Positions 26,277 through 40,329 of a stretch of DNA of 64,000 nt are shown piece by piece (position 1 is the stretch's first letter; every line of letters begins with the position of its first letter). The notes under the pieces are model-generated. The model did no database searches, had not been told where the DNA came from, and saw only the letters and a program-made list of their open reading frames with translations. This stretch comes from Pelagibacterales bacterium SAG-MED11 (GTDB taxonomy: Bacteria; Pseudomonadota; Alphaproteobacteria; Pelagibacterales; Pelagibacteraceae), in contig JACWDI010000001.1 of assembly GCA_014654265.1 (NCBI GenBank), forward strand, positions 310,001 through 374,000, given 5' to 3'. The translations under genes and the position numbers were made by a program.

Positions 26277-29200
26277 AAAAATACTAGTTGTTGGTGCGGG
26301 GCCCATTATTATTGGTCAAGCTTGTGAATTTGATTATTCAGGAACCCAAGCATGTAAAGCATTAAGAGATGAGGGATATAAGGTTGTGTTAATTAATTCA
26401 AATCCAGCAACAATTATGACTGATCCAGATGTTGCTGATAAAACTTATATTGAGCCTATTACTTTAGAAGTTTTAGAAAAAATTCTAAAAAAAGAAAAAC
26501 CAGATTCAATCCTACCCACAATGGGAGGTCAAACTGCTCTTAATCTAGCAATGGAAGCAGAAAAAAAAGGAATTTTAAAAAAATACAAAATAGAACTAAT
26601 TGGAGCAAATTCTAAAGCTATTGCTAATGCAGAAGATAGAAAGAAATTCAGAAAAAATATGATTGATATTGGTTTAGATTTACCTAAATCTGAAATCGTT
26701 AATAACATAAACCAATCTTCTAAAGTTTTAAAAAAAATTGGGTTACCTGCAATTATTAGGCCTGCATTTACACTAGGAGGTTTAGGCGGAGGAATAGCTA
26801 AGAATAAAAAGGACTACTTAAAAATTATCAAAACTGGTTTGCACGAGTCCCCTGTTAGCCAAGTTCTAGTAGAGGAATGTTTAGAGGGTTGGAAAGAATT
26901 CGAAATGGAAGTCGTAAGAGATAAAAAAGATAACTGTATAATCATCTGCTCAATTGAAAATGTTGATCCAATGGGAATACATACCGGAGATTCTGTAACT
27001 GTTGCTCCAGCACTCACTTTAACCGATAAAGAATACCAGGTAATGAGAAATGCTTCTATTGCTTGTTTAAGAAAAATTGGAGTTGAAACAGGTGGTTCAA
27101 ATGTTCAATTTGCTATAAATCCTAAAAATGGTCGTATGGTGGTGATTGAAATGAACCCAAGAGTATCTAGATCATCGGCTCTTGCATCAAAAGCAACTGG
27201 ATTTCCAATCGCAAAAGTTGCAGCTAAACTTGCTGTTGGTTATACTTTGGATGAATTAAAAAATGAAATTACTAAAGTAACTCCAGCATCATTCGAGCCA
27301 AGTATAGACTATGTGGTAACTAAAATTCCAAGATTTACTTTTGAAAAATTTTCGACTTCCCCGGTAACTTTAGGTACATCAATGAAGTCTGTTGGAGAAG
27401 CAATGGCAATAGGTCGAAATTTCAAAGAATCGCTTCAGAAAGCTTTGGTCTCTCTCGAAACTGGTTTTTCAGGATTAGATAGAATTTTCGATTTAAATAA
27501 AAAACAAATTGAAAAAAAACTTAAAGAAAATATTCCTAATAAGTTACTATTAGTTGCTGAAGCAATTAGAAAGAAAATTAATTTAAAAAGAATATTTGTA
27601 TTATCTAAAATTGATCCTTGGTTTTTAGAACAAATAAAAGAAATAATAGATAGTGAATTTAAAATCAAAAGCAAAGGATTACCAAAAAATTTTAATGAAT
27701 TAAATAAAATAAAATCCATTGGTTTTTCTGATAAAAAATTAGCAGAATTAACAAATACTTCGGAAGATATAATAAGGCAAAAAAGAACTGCTCTTAAAAT
27801 TTTACCTGTATTCAAGAAAGTTGATACCTGTGCGGCTGAATTTAAATCCTTTACACCCTATATGTACTCAACTTATCAAAGAAATTTTTCAATAAAGTCT
27901 GAGTGTGAAGCTGATCCATCAGCTAAGAAGAAAATTATAATATTGGGAGGAGGTCCAAATAGAATTGGACAAGGAATTGAATTTGATTATTGCTGTTGTC
28001 AGGCGAGTTTTTCTCTTAAAGATGCTGGTTTTGAAACTATAATGGTTAATTGTAATCCAGAAACAGTTTCGACTGATTATGATACCAGTGACAGATTATA
28101 TTTTGAGCCCTTAAAAGAAGAGTATGTTTTTAACATAATTAAAAGAGAAAGGGAGAAAGGTAATTTAATTGGTATTATTGCACAATTCGGTGGTCAAACT
28201 CCAATTAAGTTAGCAAAATTTTTATATGAGAATAAACTTCCAATTTTAGGAACACAATATACTTCAATAGACTTAGCTGAAGATAGAGATAGATTTAGAA
28301 ATCTTCTTAACAGATTAAAATTAAAACAAGCAGAAAGTGGAATTGCAAAAACTTATAAACAAGCAATCCAAATAGCAGAAAAGATTGGTTTGCCGTTAAT
28401 GGTAAGACCTTCATATGTGTTAGGTGGAAGAGCTATGGAAATTGTTCATGAAAAAAGTCAACTTAAAAACTTTGTTCAAGAAGCATTTAAAGCTGCAGAA
28501 GATAACCCAATTTTAATAGACAAATTTATTGATCATGCAATGGAGGTAGATGTTGATGCAATATCTGACGGGACACAAGTACATGTTGCTGGTATTATGC
28601 AGCATATAGAGGAAGCTGGAATTCATTCGGGAGACTCGGCTTGCAGCTTACCTCCTGTATCAATTAAGCCTTTCTTAATTAAAGAAATTGAAAATCAAAC
28701 TAAAAAATTAGCTTTAGCATTAAAGGTTAAAGGTTTCATGAATATTCAGTTTGCTATCAAAAAAGATGAAATTTATGTTATCGAAGTAAACCCGAGGGCA
28801 AGTAGAACGGTTCCATTTGTTTCAAAAGCAAAAGGTCTACCTTTTGCAAAAATTGCTTCAAGAGTAATGGCTGGAGAAAAATTATCTAAGTTTAATTTAA
28901 AAGATAAATCTAATGGTATGTTTGCTGTTAAAGAGGCAGTGTTTCCATTTAATAAATTTCCTAACAGTGATTTACTTTTGGGTCCTGAAATGAAATCAAC
29001 TGGGGAAGTTATGGGATTTGACAAAAACTTTGGAATGGCGTTTGCTAAAAGTCAAATAGCTTCAGCTAACTCTTTACCTAAGCAAGGTCTTGCTTTTATT
29101 TCTTTAAAAAATTCTCATAAAGACGAGGGAATTGGTTTAGCAAAAGAATTAATAAAACTTAAATTTTCTCTGTGTGCTACAAAGGGAACTGCAGAGTATA

Positions 29201-29478
29201 TCAGAAAACACGGTATGAGATGTAAAATTATAAATAAGGTCAGTAGTGGCTCACCTCACATAGTTGATGTTTTAGACTCTAAGAAAATTGCATTGGTAAT
29301 AAACACTGGAGGTGGAAATAGTGAACACAGATTAAATGATGCAATAGCTCTTAGAAGAGGAACGCTTAAAAACAAAGTTCCATATTGTACTAATATGTCA
29401 ACTGCACTTGCATGTTTAGAGGCTATTAAATCTCTTAAAACTAAAAAATTAGAAGTCAATTCTCTACAGGATATTTAA
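26254..29478 (+). CDS. carB: Carbamoyl-phosphate synthase large subunit CarB
   Basis: Ammonia-dependent carbamoyl-phosphate synthase subunit with two ATP-grasp halves. The 1,074 residues match the family. First half: [60 protein letters not shown]. Second half: [44 protein letters not shown] and [20 protein letters not shown]-terminal MGS-like allosteric domain follows (~940-1074, [16 protein letters not shown]). Overlap with carA implies coupled translation. It meets the next minus-strand gene tail-to-tail with a 4-bp overlap. Confidence 0.97.
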   Translation: MPKRKDLKKILVVGAGPIIIGQACEFDYSGTQACKALRDEGYKVVLINSNPATIMTDPDVADKTYIEPITLEVLEKILKKEKPDSILPTMGGQTALNLAMEAEKKGILKKYKIELIGANSKAIANAEDRKKFRKNMIDIGLDLPKSEIVNNINQSSKVLKKIGLPAIIRPAFTLGGLGGGIAKNKKDYLKIIKTGLHESPVSQVLVEECLEGWKEFEMEVVRDKKDNCIIICSIENVDPMGIHTGDSVTVAPALTLTDKEYQVMRNASIACLRKIGVETGGSNVQFAINPKNGRMVVIEMNPRVSRSSALASKATGFPIAKVAAKLAVGYTLDELKNEITKVTPASFEPSIDYVVTKIPRFTFEKFSTSPVTLGTSMKSVGEAMAIGRNFKESLQKALVSLETGFSGLDRIFDLNKKQIEKKLKENIPNKLLLVAEAIRKKINLKRIFVLSKIDPWFLEQIKEIIDSEFKIKSKGLPKNFNELNKIKSIGFSDKKLAELTNTSEDIIRQKRTALKILPVFKKVDTCAAEFKSFTPYMYSTYQRNFSIKSECEADPSAKKKIIILGGGPNRIGQGIEFDYCCCQASFSLKDAGFETIMVNCNPETVSTDYDTSDRLYFEPLKEEYVFNIIKREREKGNLIGIIAQFGGQTPIKLAKFLYENKLPILGTQYTSIDLAEDRDRFRNLLNRLKLKQAESGIAKTYKQAIQIAEKIGLPLMVRPSYVLGGRAMEIVHEKSQLKNFVQEAFKAAEDNPILIDKFIDHAMEVDVDAISDGTQVHVAGIMQHIEEAGIHSGDSACSLPPVSIKPFLIKEIENQTKKLALALKVKGFMNIQFAIKKDEIYVIEVNPRASRTVPFVSKAKGLPFAKIASRVMAGEKLSKFNLKDKSNGMFAVKEAVFPFNKFPNSDLLLGPEMKSTGEVMGFDKNFGMAFAKSQIASANSLPKQGLAFISLKNSHKDEGIGLAKELIKLKFSLCATKGTAEYIRKHGMRCKIINKVSSGSPHIVDVLDSKKIALVINTGGGNSEHRLNDAIALRRGTLKNKVPYCTNMSTALACLEAIKSLKTKKLEVNSLQDI

Positions 29479-30140
29479 GTACTTACTTTCCAATCAGTTT
29501 TGAAAGTCACATAATTTACTTGGATACATCTTCTTTCTTTAACTATTTTCTTCTTTTCCATCCCATGCCAAGTATTTGGTCCACTAGTAAACAAATATCC
29601 ATAATTATGCTTATAAGGAACTGTTTTAACTTTTTCTAATTTCTCGTTATAAAAATCTGTTCCTAAATCTTCAGATTCATTTGTATTATTTACAAAAATT
29701 AAACCAGACATTAGTTTTTCTTTAATGTCACAATGAGGCTTCAACCAAAAACCTTCTCGATCACAGATAACTTCCAACCGAACATATGAATTTGATAAAT
29801 CTTTATTTATCATTTTTGAAATATTTTCATAAACCTCTTTTGATTGTAGTTCATTAATAAATTTTACTAAATGAGGAAATTGTGAAGCATTATCTTTTGT
29901 TATAAAACATCTAAATTTAATTGCCTTACCTCCAGAAGAATCTCCTTCTCTAAATTCTGCAGCACCTCCATCAATCGCTCTTGTTCCATCATAATTTAGA
30001 TTATGTTTACTTACATCTGGAATATCAGCTTTGACAATTTCTTCTATTGCAGCATCAGTAAGTGCATCGTAATACTCATAATGTTCAAATGGAAACTCAT
30101 GTTTTTTGGATTGCTTTTGAATTGAATTGATAAAAGACAT
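29475..30140 (-). CDS. 2-oxoglutarate/Fe(II) dioxygenase-like protein
   Basis: Resembles the prolyl-4-hydroxylase-like 2OG-Fe(II) oxygenase superfamily. The 221 residues hold a facial-triad pattern H136-x-D138 (KPHCDIKEK) and H192 (NTWHGM), plus arginines R203/R204 (ERRCIQVNY) at the usual 2-oxoglutarate-binding distance. Several aromatic strands between them fit the double-stranded beta-helix. Substrate unknown. It shares a TAATG junction with the ELM1-like gene upstream, so the pair is translationally coupled and may modify a common cell-surface target; that link is inference. Confidence 0.75.
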   Translation of the reverse strand: MSFINSIQKQSKKHEFPFEHYEYYDALTDAAIEEIVKADIPDVSKHNLNYDGTRAIDGGAAEFREGDSSGGKAIKFRCFITKDNASQFPHLVKFINELQSKEVYENISKMINKDLSNSYVRLEVICDREGFWLKPHCDIKEKLMSGLIFVNNTNESEDLGTDFYNEKLEKVKTVPYKHNYGYLFTSGPNTWHGMEKKKIVKERRCIQVNYVTFKTDWKVST

Positions 30141-31084
30141 TAAGAATTAATTTTTTGTTTAATTATTTTTGCTACTCTATTAGTTTCATCTAGTTTTTGA
30201 TAGTTCCAATTTTCCTCTTCCTCACCTAAATTTCTAATTATATTTAATTCTCTAAATAATTTTCTAAATTTTTGAAATCTTTTATCATTTTTTCTAGGTA
30301 AAATATTTGCTACATAAATAGGTTTTCCAGTTAAAGCTGCCTCTGAAATCATTGAGCTTGAGTCACAAGTTACCACTATACTTTGAGATATTGATAAAGC
30401 AGATAAATAAGCTTTTTTATCAATATTATCAATAATTGTATGATTTTCCCCAAAATATTCTTTAGCATAAATGATTGAATTTTTTGGTGTTCTCATAGAT
30501 GGAATGACAACAAGCTGAAAATCATTTTTTTTTAAGAAGTTATTTAAAAGAAAGAAAATATTTTTGATATTTTTTAAAGAATAGTCATAGTGCTTAGTTG
30601 GACCACCCAAAATTAAAGTACAAATTTTTCTTTGATCTTTTTTAATAAATGAATCTAAATAACTTTTATTCTTTATTATTTCATCATTTGTAAGATAGTG
30701 AATCGCACCTTTCGTATTAATTACATTTAGACCTTTTATGGAGTCATGTTCAGGAGCAACTATAAAATCAAAATTATTGAAATTTACTTTTGGATCTTGA
30801 ATATGAATACTAATTACTTTTTTTTTTAAACTATTTTTAAGATGAATTGAGGGAATTACACTTTTGCGTCCACAAGAAATAATCATATCAAAATCAGATA
30901 GATTTACTTTTTTATAAACTATTTGTGAAATTGGAGTGAGTTTTGGAGGAATCATTTTCCAAAAATTATTTAGTTCAACTGTGTGGTGTGTAAAATCTAT
31001 GTCTAAAGCTTTTGCTAAACCCTCTACTTGGCTGATCATGCCATGCATGCCTTGAGTTAATAATATACCTTTTAATTTGTTCAT
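30140..31084 (-). CDS. ELM1-like (DUF1022) protein, GT-B-like fold
   Basis: Matches the mitochondrial-fission-ELM1-like bacterial family, which resembles GT-B glycosyltransferases. The 314 residues show the N-terminal TQGMHGMISQVEGLAKAL, DMIISCGRKSVIPSI (~90-104), HIQDPKVNFNNFDFIVAPEHD, LILGGPTKHYDYS (~158) and VTCDSSSMISEAALTGKPIY (~240-259), which resembles a nucleotide-sugar pocket. Biochemical role is unknown in bacteria. It is divergent from trxB across only 21 bp and coupled to the oxygenase downstream. Confidence 0.8.
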   Translation of the reverse strand: MNKLKGILLTQGMHGMISQVEGLAKALDIDFTHHTVELNNFWKMIPPKLTPISQIVYKKVNLSDFDMIISCGRKSVIPSIHLKNSLKKKVISIHIQDPKVNFNNFDFIVAPEHDSIKGLNVINTKGAIHYLTNDEIIKNKSYLDSFIKKDQRKICTLILGGPTKHYDYSLKNIKNIFFLLNNFLKKNDFQLVVIPSMRTPKNSIIYAKEYFGENHTIIDNIDKKAYLSALSISQSIVVTCDSSSMISEAALTGKPIYVANILPRKNDKRFQKFRKLFRELNIIRNLGEEEENWNYQKLDETNRVAKIIKQKINS

Positions 31085-31105
31085 TAATTACTATATAGCT
31101 TTCAT

Positions 31106-32053
31106 ATGAGTCAAAATCCAACTAAACACACAAAAGTGTTAATAATTGGATCCGGTCCAGCTGGTTACACAGCTGCAGTTTATGCAGCTCGTGCAATGTT
31201 AAACCCAATTTTGGTTTATGGATCTGAACCTGGAGGTCAATTAACAACAACTACTGATGTTGAAAATTACCCTGGGTTTGCTGATGTTATTCAAGGACCT
31301 TGGTTAATGGATCAAATGAAAGAGCAAGCAAAAGCAGTTGGTACTGAGATGATAGAGGATCATATTGGATCGGTAAATTTAAAATCGACTCCATTTGAAG
31401 CAGTTGGTGATAGTGGTCAAAAATTTACTGCAGACAGTATTATTATTTCAACTGGTGCCCAAGCAAGATGGTTAAACATAAAATCAGAGCAAGAATTTAG
31501 AGGTTTTGGAGTGTCCGCATGTGCTACATGTGATGGATTTTTCTTTAAAGAAAAAGAAGTAGCAGTTGTTGGTGGTGGTAATGCTGCTGTAGAGGAAGCA
31601 ATGTTTCTTACGAAGTTTGCTTCGAAGGTCAAATTAATTCATAGACGTGATAGTCTGAGAGCAGAAAAAATGCTTCAAAAAAAATTAATGGAAAACAAAA
31701 AAATTGAAATTATTTGGGATACTGTAATTGAAGACGTGATAGGTGATAAAGAACCTAAAAATGTCAAAGGTATAAAAGTAAAAAATGTAAAAACAAATAA
31801 AATTGAAGAAATCAAAGTTGATGGTTTATTTGTTGCAATTGGTCATGATCCAGCAACTTCATTATTTAAAGATCAATTGAAAATGGATAATGAAGGATAT
31901 TTAATTACCAAACCAGACTCTACTGAAACTAATATTCCCGGAGTTTATGCTGCAGGAGATGTAAAGGACAAAACATTTAGACAAGCTGTAACCGCTGCAG
32001 GTATGGGATGTATGGCTGCACTTGAGGCTGAAAAGCATCTTTCGCATAAGTAA
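31106..32053 (+). CDS. trxB: Thioredoxin-disulfide reductase TrxB
   Basis: NADPH-dependent FAD enzyme that reduces thioredoxin. The 315 residues show the FAD motif IIGSGPAGYTAAVYAARA (~13-30), GGQLTTTTDVENYPGF, the redox-active C139-A-T-C142, the NADPH motif VVGGGNAAVEEAMFLTKFA, the HRRD motif and the second FAD motif GVYAAGDVKDKTFRQAVTAA near the C-terminus. Length and motif order are standard. The 21-bp gap to the divergent ELM1-like gene leaves almost no room for two separate promoters. Confidence 0.96.
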   Translation: MSQNPTKHTKVLIIGSGPAGYTAAVYAARAMLNPILVYGSEPGGQLTTTTDVENYPGFADVIQGPWLMDQMKEQAKAVGTEMIEDHIGSVNLKSTPFEAVGDSGQKFTADSIIISTGAQARWLNIKSEQEFRGFGVSACATCDGFFFKEKEVAVVGGGNAAVEEAMFLTKFASKVKLIHRRDSLRAEKMLQKKLMENKKIEIIWDTVIEDVIGDKEPKNVKGIKVKNVKTNKIEEIKVDGLFVAIGHDPATSLFKDQLKMDNEGYLITKPDSTETNIPGVYAAGDVKDKTFRQAVTAAGMGCMAALEAEKHLSHK

Positions 32054-32054
32054 A

Positions 32055-33002
32055 GTGAAAAATAATTTACATGTTTTTTTAGGAGCAACTGTAGCTGATG
32101 CTGCAGCTAGACCATTACATTGGGTCTATAATCAGAAAAAACTGCTAACTTATATTAAGGGAAAACAAGACTTTACCTTCTTAAAAAAAAATAAAAGTCC
32201 TTTTTACAACATTAAAACTGGTAAAGTTTCTGGTTATAATGAAGTTGGTCAAGTGATGTTCAAAACTTTAGTTGAAGGTCATCGAGATATAGAAGAAAAA
32301 TTTAAAAAAAATATTACAAAAAATTTTGGTCCAGGAAGTATTTATTGGAAAAATTTAAATTTAAGAGCAAAATACAGAAAAGTTAAAGACTGGCGAGGAA
32401 TAATAAAAGGACCTTGGATCCATCAGAATATCATTGAAACTGTAAGAAATATTAAGTCTAAAAAAAAATTAACTGGAGGTAAAAAGGTAAACGAGTCTGA
32501 TGGTTATTGTGCTGCTCTTCCATATTTTTTGTATGGCTATAATATAAAAGATGTAAAAAAGATTATCTCTACAGTAACTATTTCAAAAATAAGTCTCAAA
32601 TATGCTTTAGCAAAATTTTATCTAATAGATTTAGCATTAAAAGGTAGCAAAGATCCTATAAATGAATTCATTAAAATATTTAAAAAAAATTCATATTTTA
32701 AAAGTGTTGTTGAAGATATTAAAAAAGTTAAAAGATTAAAATCAAAACCTCACCCTCTCATGGTTAAAAAATTGGGTATGGCTTGTAGCTATCCAGGAAC
32801 ATTTAATAGCTCAATTCATTCAATTATTAATTCCACAAATTATAAAGGGGCTATTTTAAAAACTATTAAAGCTGGTGGCTGTAACTGTTCTAGAGTTAAT
32901 TTTGTTGGAGCTTATTTTGCAGCTTTAAAAGGAGTAGACACTATCCCAAAATCTTGGATAAGAAAAACTGATTTAGCTAAAAAAATATTAGACCAAAAAT
33001 AA
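32055..33002 (+). CDS. ADP-ribosylglycohydrolase-like protein lacking the usual metal motifs
   Basis: Resembles the ADP-ribosylglycohydrolase/J1-crystallin family by GATVADAAARPLHWVY at the N-terminus and the C-terminal helix pattern AGGCNCSRVNFVGAYFAALK followed by GVDTIPKSW. In active hydrolases the first motif is TDDT and the last GGDTDT; here the corresponding segments are SGYNEVGQV and GGCNCSR, so most metal-binding aspartates are absent. Start is taken as the GTG at 32055, two bases past the trxB stop; a TTG at 32022 inside trxB is the alternative. Function unknown; I would not assume hydrolase activity. Confidence 0.7.
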   Translation: MKNNLHVFLGATVADAAARPLHWVYNQKKLLTYIKGKQDFTFLKKNKSPFYNIKTGKVSGYNEVGQVMFKTLVEGHRDIEEKFKKNITKNFGPGSIYWKNLNLRAKYRKVKDWRGIIKGPWIHQNIIETVRNIKSKKKLTGGKKVNESDGYCAALPYFLYGYNIKDVKKIISTVTISKISLKYALAKFYLIDLALKGSKDPINEFIKIFKKNSYFKSVVEDIKKVKRLKSKPHPLMVKKLGMACSYPGTFNSSIHSIINSTNYKGAILKTIKAGGCNCSRVNFVGAYFAALKGVDTIPKSWIRKTDLAKKILDQK

Positions 33003-33008
33003 AATTGT

Positions 33009-36387
<3,379 letters not shown>

Positions 36388-36406
<19 letters not shown>

Positions 36407-37143
36407 TAATCACTGGTGGAGCAACTAGAATAGGGGCTGCTATAGCTGAAAAATTATCAGGACCAAATAAACAGATTATAATTCATTATAATAAATCAAA
36501 AGCAAAAGCTGAAAATTTAAAAAAGAAACTTCAAAATTATGGGTCTAAAATTTATTTAGTAAAAGGAAATCTTTGTAAAGAAAAAGATGTTATGAAAATT
36601 TTAAAGTTTGCTAAATCAAAACTAAAATATTTTGATTGTCTAATTAACAATGCATCTATATTTGAAAATGATAAAATAGAAAATTTTAGCTCAAAAAGTT
36701 GGGAGAACCATATTTCAACAAATCTTAAAGCTCCTGCCATTTTATCAAAAGAATTCGCAAAGAATATAAGAGGTAAAAATAATAATATAATTAACATAAT
36801 TGATCAGAGAGTTTTTAAACTAACTCCTTTCTTTTTTTCATACACGATAAGTAAAACCGGACTTTATACTCTTACAAAAACTAGTGCTATGAGCCTCTCA
36901 CCAAATATAAGAGTTAATGGCATAGCGCCAGGACCCACAATCAAAAATAAGAGACAATCTGAAAAACATTTTAAAAAACAATATTTAGCAACACCTCTCA
37001 AAAAACAAGTTGATGTAAAAGAGATTTGTGATGCAGTTGACTTTTTTATTAAGAACAGCTCTATTACGGGTCAAATTTTAGCAATCGATAGTGGACAAAG
37101 TCTAAACTGGCAAACACCAGATATAATGGGGGGGAAAGAATGA
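36388..37143 (+). CDS. SDR-family reductase, possibly pteridine/dihydromonapterin reductase (FolM-like)
   Basis: Short-chain dehydrogenase/reductase. The 251 residues show the NAD(P) motif [14 protein letters not shown] (~8-21), NNASIF (~89), the catalytic region [20 protein letters not shown] (Tyr and Lys in YTISK), and [11 protein letters not shown] (~179). The DQR segment and the proximity to folB, one gene away, resemble FolM/pteridine-reductase-like enzymes that keep tetrahydrofolate or tetrahydromonapterin reduced. That assignment is inference; a generic SDR oxidoreductase is the safe reading. It overlaps uvrB by 19 bp and the next gene by 4 bp. Confidence 0.8.
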
Positions 37144-38072
37144 AAAAAATTTTAATGGTTGTAATTTTTAGCTTGATATCATGTGGCAATGTCTTTGCGA
37201 ATGGAAAAATTTTAAAAAGTGGCTTTATCACTAAATCCGCCTCAGTAAATGAGGGCATGAATATTGAAGACCCAAAAAATAAAATTATAATCATTTATAA
37301 TCATGGACAAAATAAAAATGATAAAGCAATAAAGAATGAATGCATTTGGGTTAGTCAAATAAGAAATCAAGCTTCACTGGTAGATATGGAAATTAATAAC
37401 AAAAAAATTATGGTTTATAACTTTTGTACTAACGATTTAGCTGGAGACATGTCACCGAAAAAATACTGGAAGTTTAAAGAACTTTATGAAGGTATACATA
37501 AATTAGATAAAAGAATTAAAAAAAATTTAGAATTAGTGGATAAATTTGTAAAAATAGGTGTGCCTAGAAAACAGATTATTATATCAGGCCACTCTTGTGG
37601 AGGTCTATTAACTTTAATGTTATTGGCCGCTCATCCTGAAAAAGTGGGTGGAGGCATATCATATATGCAAGCTTGTTATGGCAAACTCTCTTCAAAATAT
37701 AAGGTGAAAAAAGTTGGTTCTGAGGAGGCACTAGCAAAATTTGCAAAAAAATATCCAGGGGGTGCTGAGCTAAGACAAAGTCAGATTGATAACATAAAAA
37801 AATTAAACAATATACCTGTTCTTGCTTTTACACATCCAAAAGATAAATATGAGGGTCTGTTATCTGATTGGTTAGAAGAAGTTCCGGGTGTTAAAAGAAT
37901 TGTTATTTCAGAGGATTTTAAAATAAATGGAAAAAACTGTGTCATGAAAGGAAATGACTGGGAAGAAAAAGTTTCAGAAAGAAAAAATGGTGGTCATGAA
38001 ATGAATCAGGGACTTTGTTTTCAGTATTATAATCCTGTAATTCTAGATTATATTGCCTCAAGAATTAAATAA
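37140..38072 (+). CDS. Secreted alpha/beta-hydrolase-like protein of unknown substrate
   Basis: The 310 residues start with a signal peptide (~1-20, ending near VFANGK). The mature part looks like an alpha/beta hydrolase: IIIIYNHGQNKND as the oxyanion strand, nucleophile elbow ISGHSCGGLLTLML (serine ~ residue 151), a candidate aspartate in THPKDKYEG and histidine in NGGHEMNQ near the C-terminus. Paired cysteines suggest periplasmic disulfides. Family relations may be to dienelactone-hydrolase-like or lipase-like proteins; I do not recognise a specific one. It is embedded between the SDR gene and folB with minimal spacing. Confidence 0.7.
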   Translation: MKKILMVVIFSLISCGNVFANGKILKSGFITKSASVNEGMNIEDPKNKIIIIYNHGQNKNDKAIKNECIWVSQIRNQASLVDMEINNKKIMVYNFCTNDLAGDMSPKKYWKFKELYEGIHKLDKRIKKNLELVDKFVKIGVPRKQIIISGHSCGGLLTLMLLAAHPEKVGGGISYMQACYGKLSSKYKVKKVGSEEALAKFAKKYPGGAELRQSQIDNIKKLNNIPVLAFTHPKDKYEGLLSDWLEEVPGVKRIVISEDFKINGKNCVMKGNDWEEKVSERKNGGHEMNQGLCFQYYNPVILDYIASRIK

Positions 38073-38073
38073 T

Positions 38074-38499
38074 ATGAAAAAAAATAATCTTAAAATTATT
38101 AAAATAGATAAGAATAAAGCTCTATTTAACTATGAGAAAAAAATTCTTATCAATGAATTAATTTTAGATTTAAAACTTGGATATTACGATTTTGAAAAAG
38201 AAAAATCCCAAAAAGTTAAATTTAGTCTTGAAATTGATTATGAGGATAAAAAACCTACTAATGATAAAGATATTAAGTCTATAGTAAACTATGGAACAGT
38301 TGTTAAATTAATAACAAAACTAGTTAAAAAGAAACACTACAATTTTTTAGAGTCCCTTGCAGAGGCAGTTTTTAATGAATTATTTAAAGACAAAAGAATT
38401 GGTAAAATAATGTTAAAAATTGAAAAATTAGAGATTTTAAAAGACTGTTCATCAGTTGGTATTCAAATTACCAAAAAAAGAAGTCATGATAAGTTCTGA
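38074..38499 (+). CDS. folB: Dihydroneopterin aldolase FolB
   Basis: Tetrahydrofolate-pathway enzyme cleaving dihydroneopterin. I use the ATG at 38074, one base past the previous stop; a TTG at 38053 would lie inside that gene. The 141 residues show [20 protein letters not shown] (pattern of the first beta strand and GxxxxE), [21 protein letters not shown] (~90) and a C-terminal strand. An N-terminal extension of about 20 residues is unusual for the family. It overlaps uvrC by 14 bp. Confidence 0.82.
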   Translation: MKKNNLKIIKIDKNKALFNYEKKILINELILDLKLGYYDFEKEKSQKVKFSLEIDYEDKKPTNDKDIKSIVNYGTVVKLITKLVKKKHYNFLESLAEAVFNELFKDKRIGKIMLKIEKLEILKDCSSVGIQITKKRSHDKF

Positions 38500-40321
38500 A
38501 ATAGGAAAAGAAGTAATTAAAAAAGAGCTCACACTTATTCCTAAACTCCCAGGAGTATATAGAATGCTAAATGATAAAGGAGATATTCTTTATGTTGGTA
38601 AAGCAAAAAATTTACCAAATAGGCTCAAAAGTTATATAGCAGAAAAAAATCATATTATTAGGACTGAGAGAATGCTATCACAAACTAGGAAACTAGAAAT
38701 AACGACTACTTCAAACGAGAGTGAGGCTCTGCTTCTTGAGGCAAATTTAATTAAAAAACATAAGCCTAAATTCAATATTTTATTACGAGATGATAAATCT
38801 TTTCCGTTTATTTTTATTAGTAATAAAGAAAAATGGCCACAGATAAAAAGACATCGTGGAAAAAAAACAAATGAGGGTTTTTATTTTGGGCCTTTTGCAT
38901 CTGCAGGTTCAGCTAATTGGACAATAAAAATGATACAAAAAATTTTTCACTTAAGAGTTTGCGATGATACAGTTTTTAAAAATAGAGAACGCCCATGTAT
39001 TTTATACCAAATTAAAAGATGTTCGGGACCTTGTGTTGGTTATATAGAAAAAGAGGAGTATAAAAAAACAGTGGAAGATGCAATAGAATTTGTATCTGGT
39101 AAATCTAGAAAAATTCAAAAAAGTCTTTCAGACCAAATGGAAAAAGCTAGTGAGGATTTGGACTTCGAAAAAGCAACAATTTTAAGAGACAGGATAAAAT
39201 CTTTAAATATTATTCAATCTTCACAAAGAATTAATGAAGCTAACCTAATCGAAGCTGATGTAATTGCAGGGTATAAAGAATCTGGCAAAACTTGTATTCA
39301 AGTTTTTTTTTATAGATCAAAACAAAATTGGGGCAATCAAGCTTTTTTTCCTAAACACGATCCAGATGAAAAATTAAGCAATATAATTAACTCTTTTATT
39401 TCACAATTTTATGAAAATAAAAGTGTACCATCTTCAATAATTCTATCAGAAGAGATTAAAGAAAAGATTTTAATAGAAAAAACTCTCTCACAAAAAGAAG
39501 GTAAACAAATTAATATTTCTATTGCAAAGAAAGGTTCAAAATTGAAAGTAATTAATCAAGCGATTAAGAATGCAAAAGATAGCCTTAATAGAAAACTTTA
39601 TGAAACTCAGAATAATAGAGAATTATTTGATGAAGTTGCAAGCAAATTTAATCTAGAAACAAACATAAATCTAATTGAAGTTTATGATAATAGTCATATT
39701 CAGGGTACTAACAGTGTAGGTGCTTTGATAGCTTATGGAGATGAAGGATTTATAAAAAAAAGATACAGAAAATTTAATATTAAAAATAAAAAAAATGAGC
39801 AAGATGATTATGGAATGATGCGAGAAGTATTAAATAGAAGATTTAAAAGAGCAGTTCAAGAAAAAGATAATTATTTATCTTTTCCAGACTTAGTCATGGT
39901 GGATGGTGGTAAAGGACAATATTCTGTAGCAAGAGAAGCTTTAAATGAATTAGGACTTCACGACATCCCTATTGTTGCTATAGCCAAAGGTAAATTCAGA
40001 AATAGTGGAAATGAAACTTTTTTTCATAATGGCAAAGAATTTAAATTTACAAAAAATGATCCTACACTGTTCTTTCTTCAAAGAATTCGCGACGAATCTC
40101 ACCGTTTTGCAATTAGTGCTCATAGAGCAAAAAGGAAAAAAGGAATAAGTAAATCTTTACTTGATCAAATAGATGGGATTGGTTCTATTAGGAAAAGGGC
40201 ACTTTTAAATCATTTTGGGTCTGCCAGAGCAGTGGAATCTGCAAGTCTTGATGAAATAAAATCTGTTGAAGGTGTTGAGGTAAAGGTTGCAAAAAAGATA
40301 TATAACTTTTTTCATGAATAA
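38486..40321 (+). CDS. uvrC: Excinuclease ABC subunit UvrC
   Basis: Dual nuclease that makes both incisions in nucleotide excision repair. Start is taken as the ATG at 38486, overlapping the end of folB. The ~611-residue product shows the GIY-YIG domain ([20 protein letters not shown], ~23-42), cysteine cluster [13 protein letters not shown] (~170), a UVR domain ([14 protein letters not shown], ~220), the RNase H-like 5' nuclease domain with [16 protein letters not shown] and MVDGGKGQY, and C-terminal HhH motifs ([18 protein letters not shown]). Complete and ordinary. Confidence 0.96.
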   Translation: MISSEIGKEVIKKELTLIPKLPGVYRMLNDKGDILYVGKAKNLPNRLKSYIAEKNHIIRTERMLSQTRKLEITTTSNESEALLLEANLIKKHKPKFNILLRDDKSFPFIFISNKEKWPQIKRHRGKKTNEGFYFGPFASAGSANWTIKMIQKIFHLRVCDDTVFKNRERPCILYQIKRCSGPCVGYIEKEEYKKTVEDAIEFVSGKSRKIQKSLSDQMEKASEDLDFEKATILRDRIKSLNIIQSSQRINEANLIEADVIAGYKESGKTCIQVFFYRSKQNWGNQAFFPKHDPDEKLSNIINSFISQFYENKSVPSSIILSEEIKEKILIEKTLSQKEGKQINISIAKKGSKLKVINQAIKNAKDSLNRKLYETQNNRELFDEVASKFNLETNINLIEVYDNSHIQGTNSVGALIAYGDEGFIKKRYRKFNIKNKKNEQDDYGMMREVLNRRFKRAVQEKDNYLSFPDLVMVDGGKGQYSVAREALNELGLHDIPIVAIAKGKFRNSGNETFFHNGKEFKFTKNDPTLFFLQRIRDESHRFAISAHRAKRKKGISKSLLDQIDGIGSIRKRALLNHFGSARAVESASLDEIKSVEGVEVKVAKKIYNFFHE

Positions 40322-40329
40322 GAATTTGT

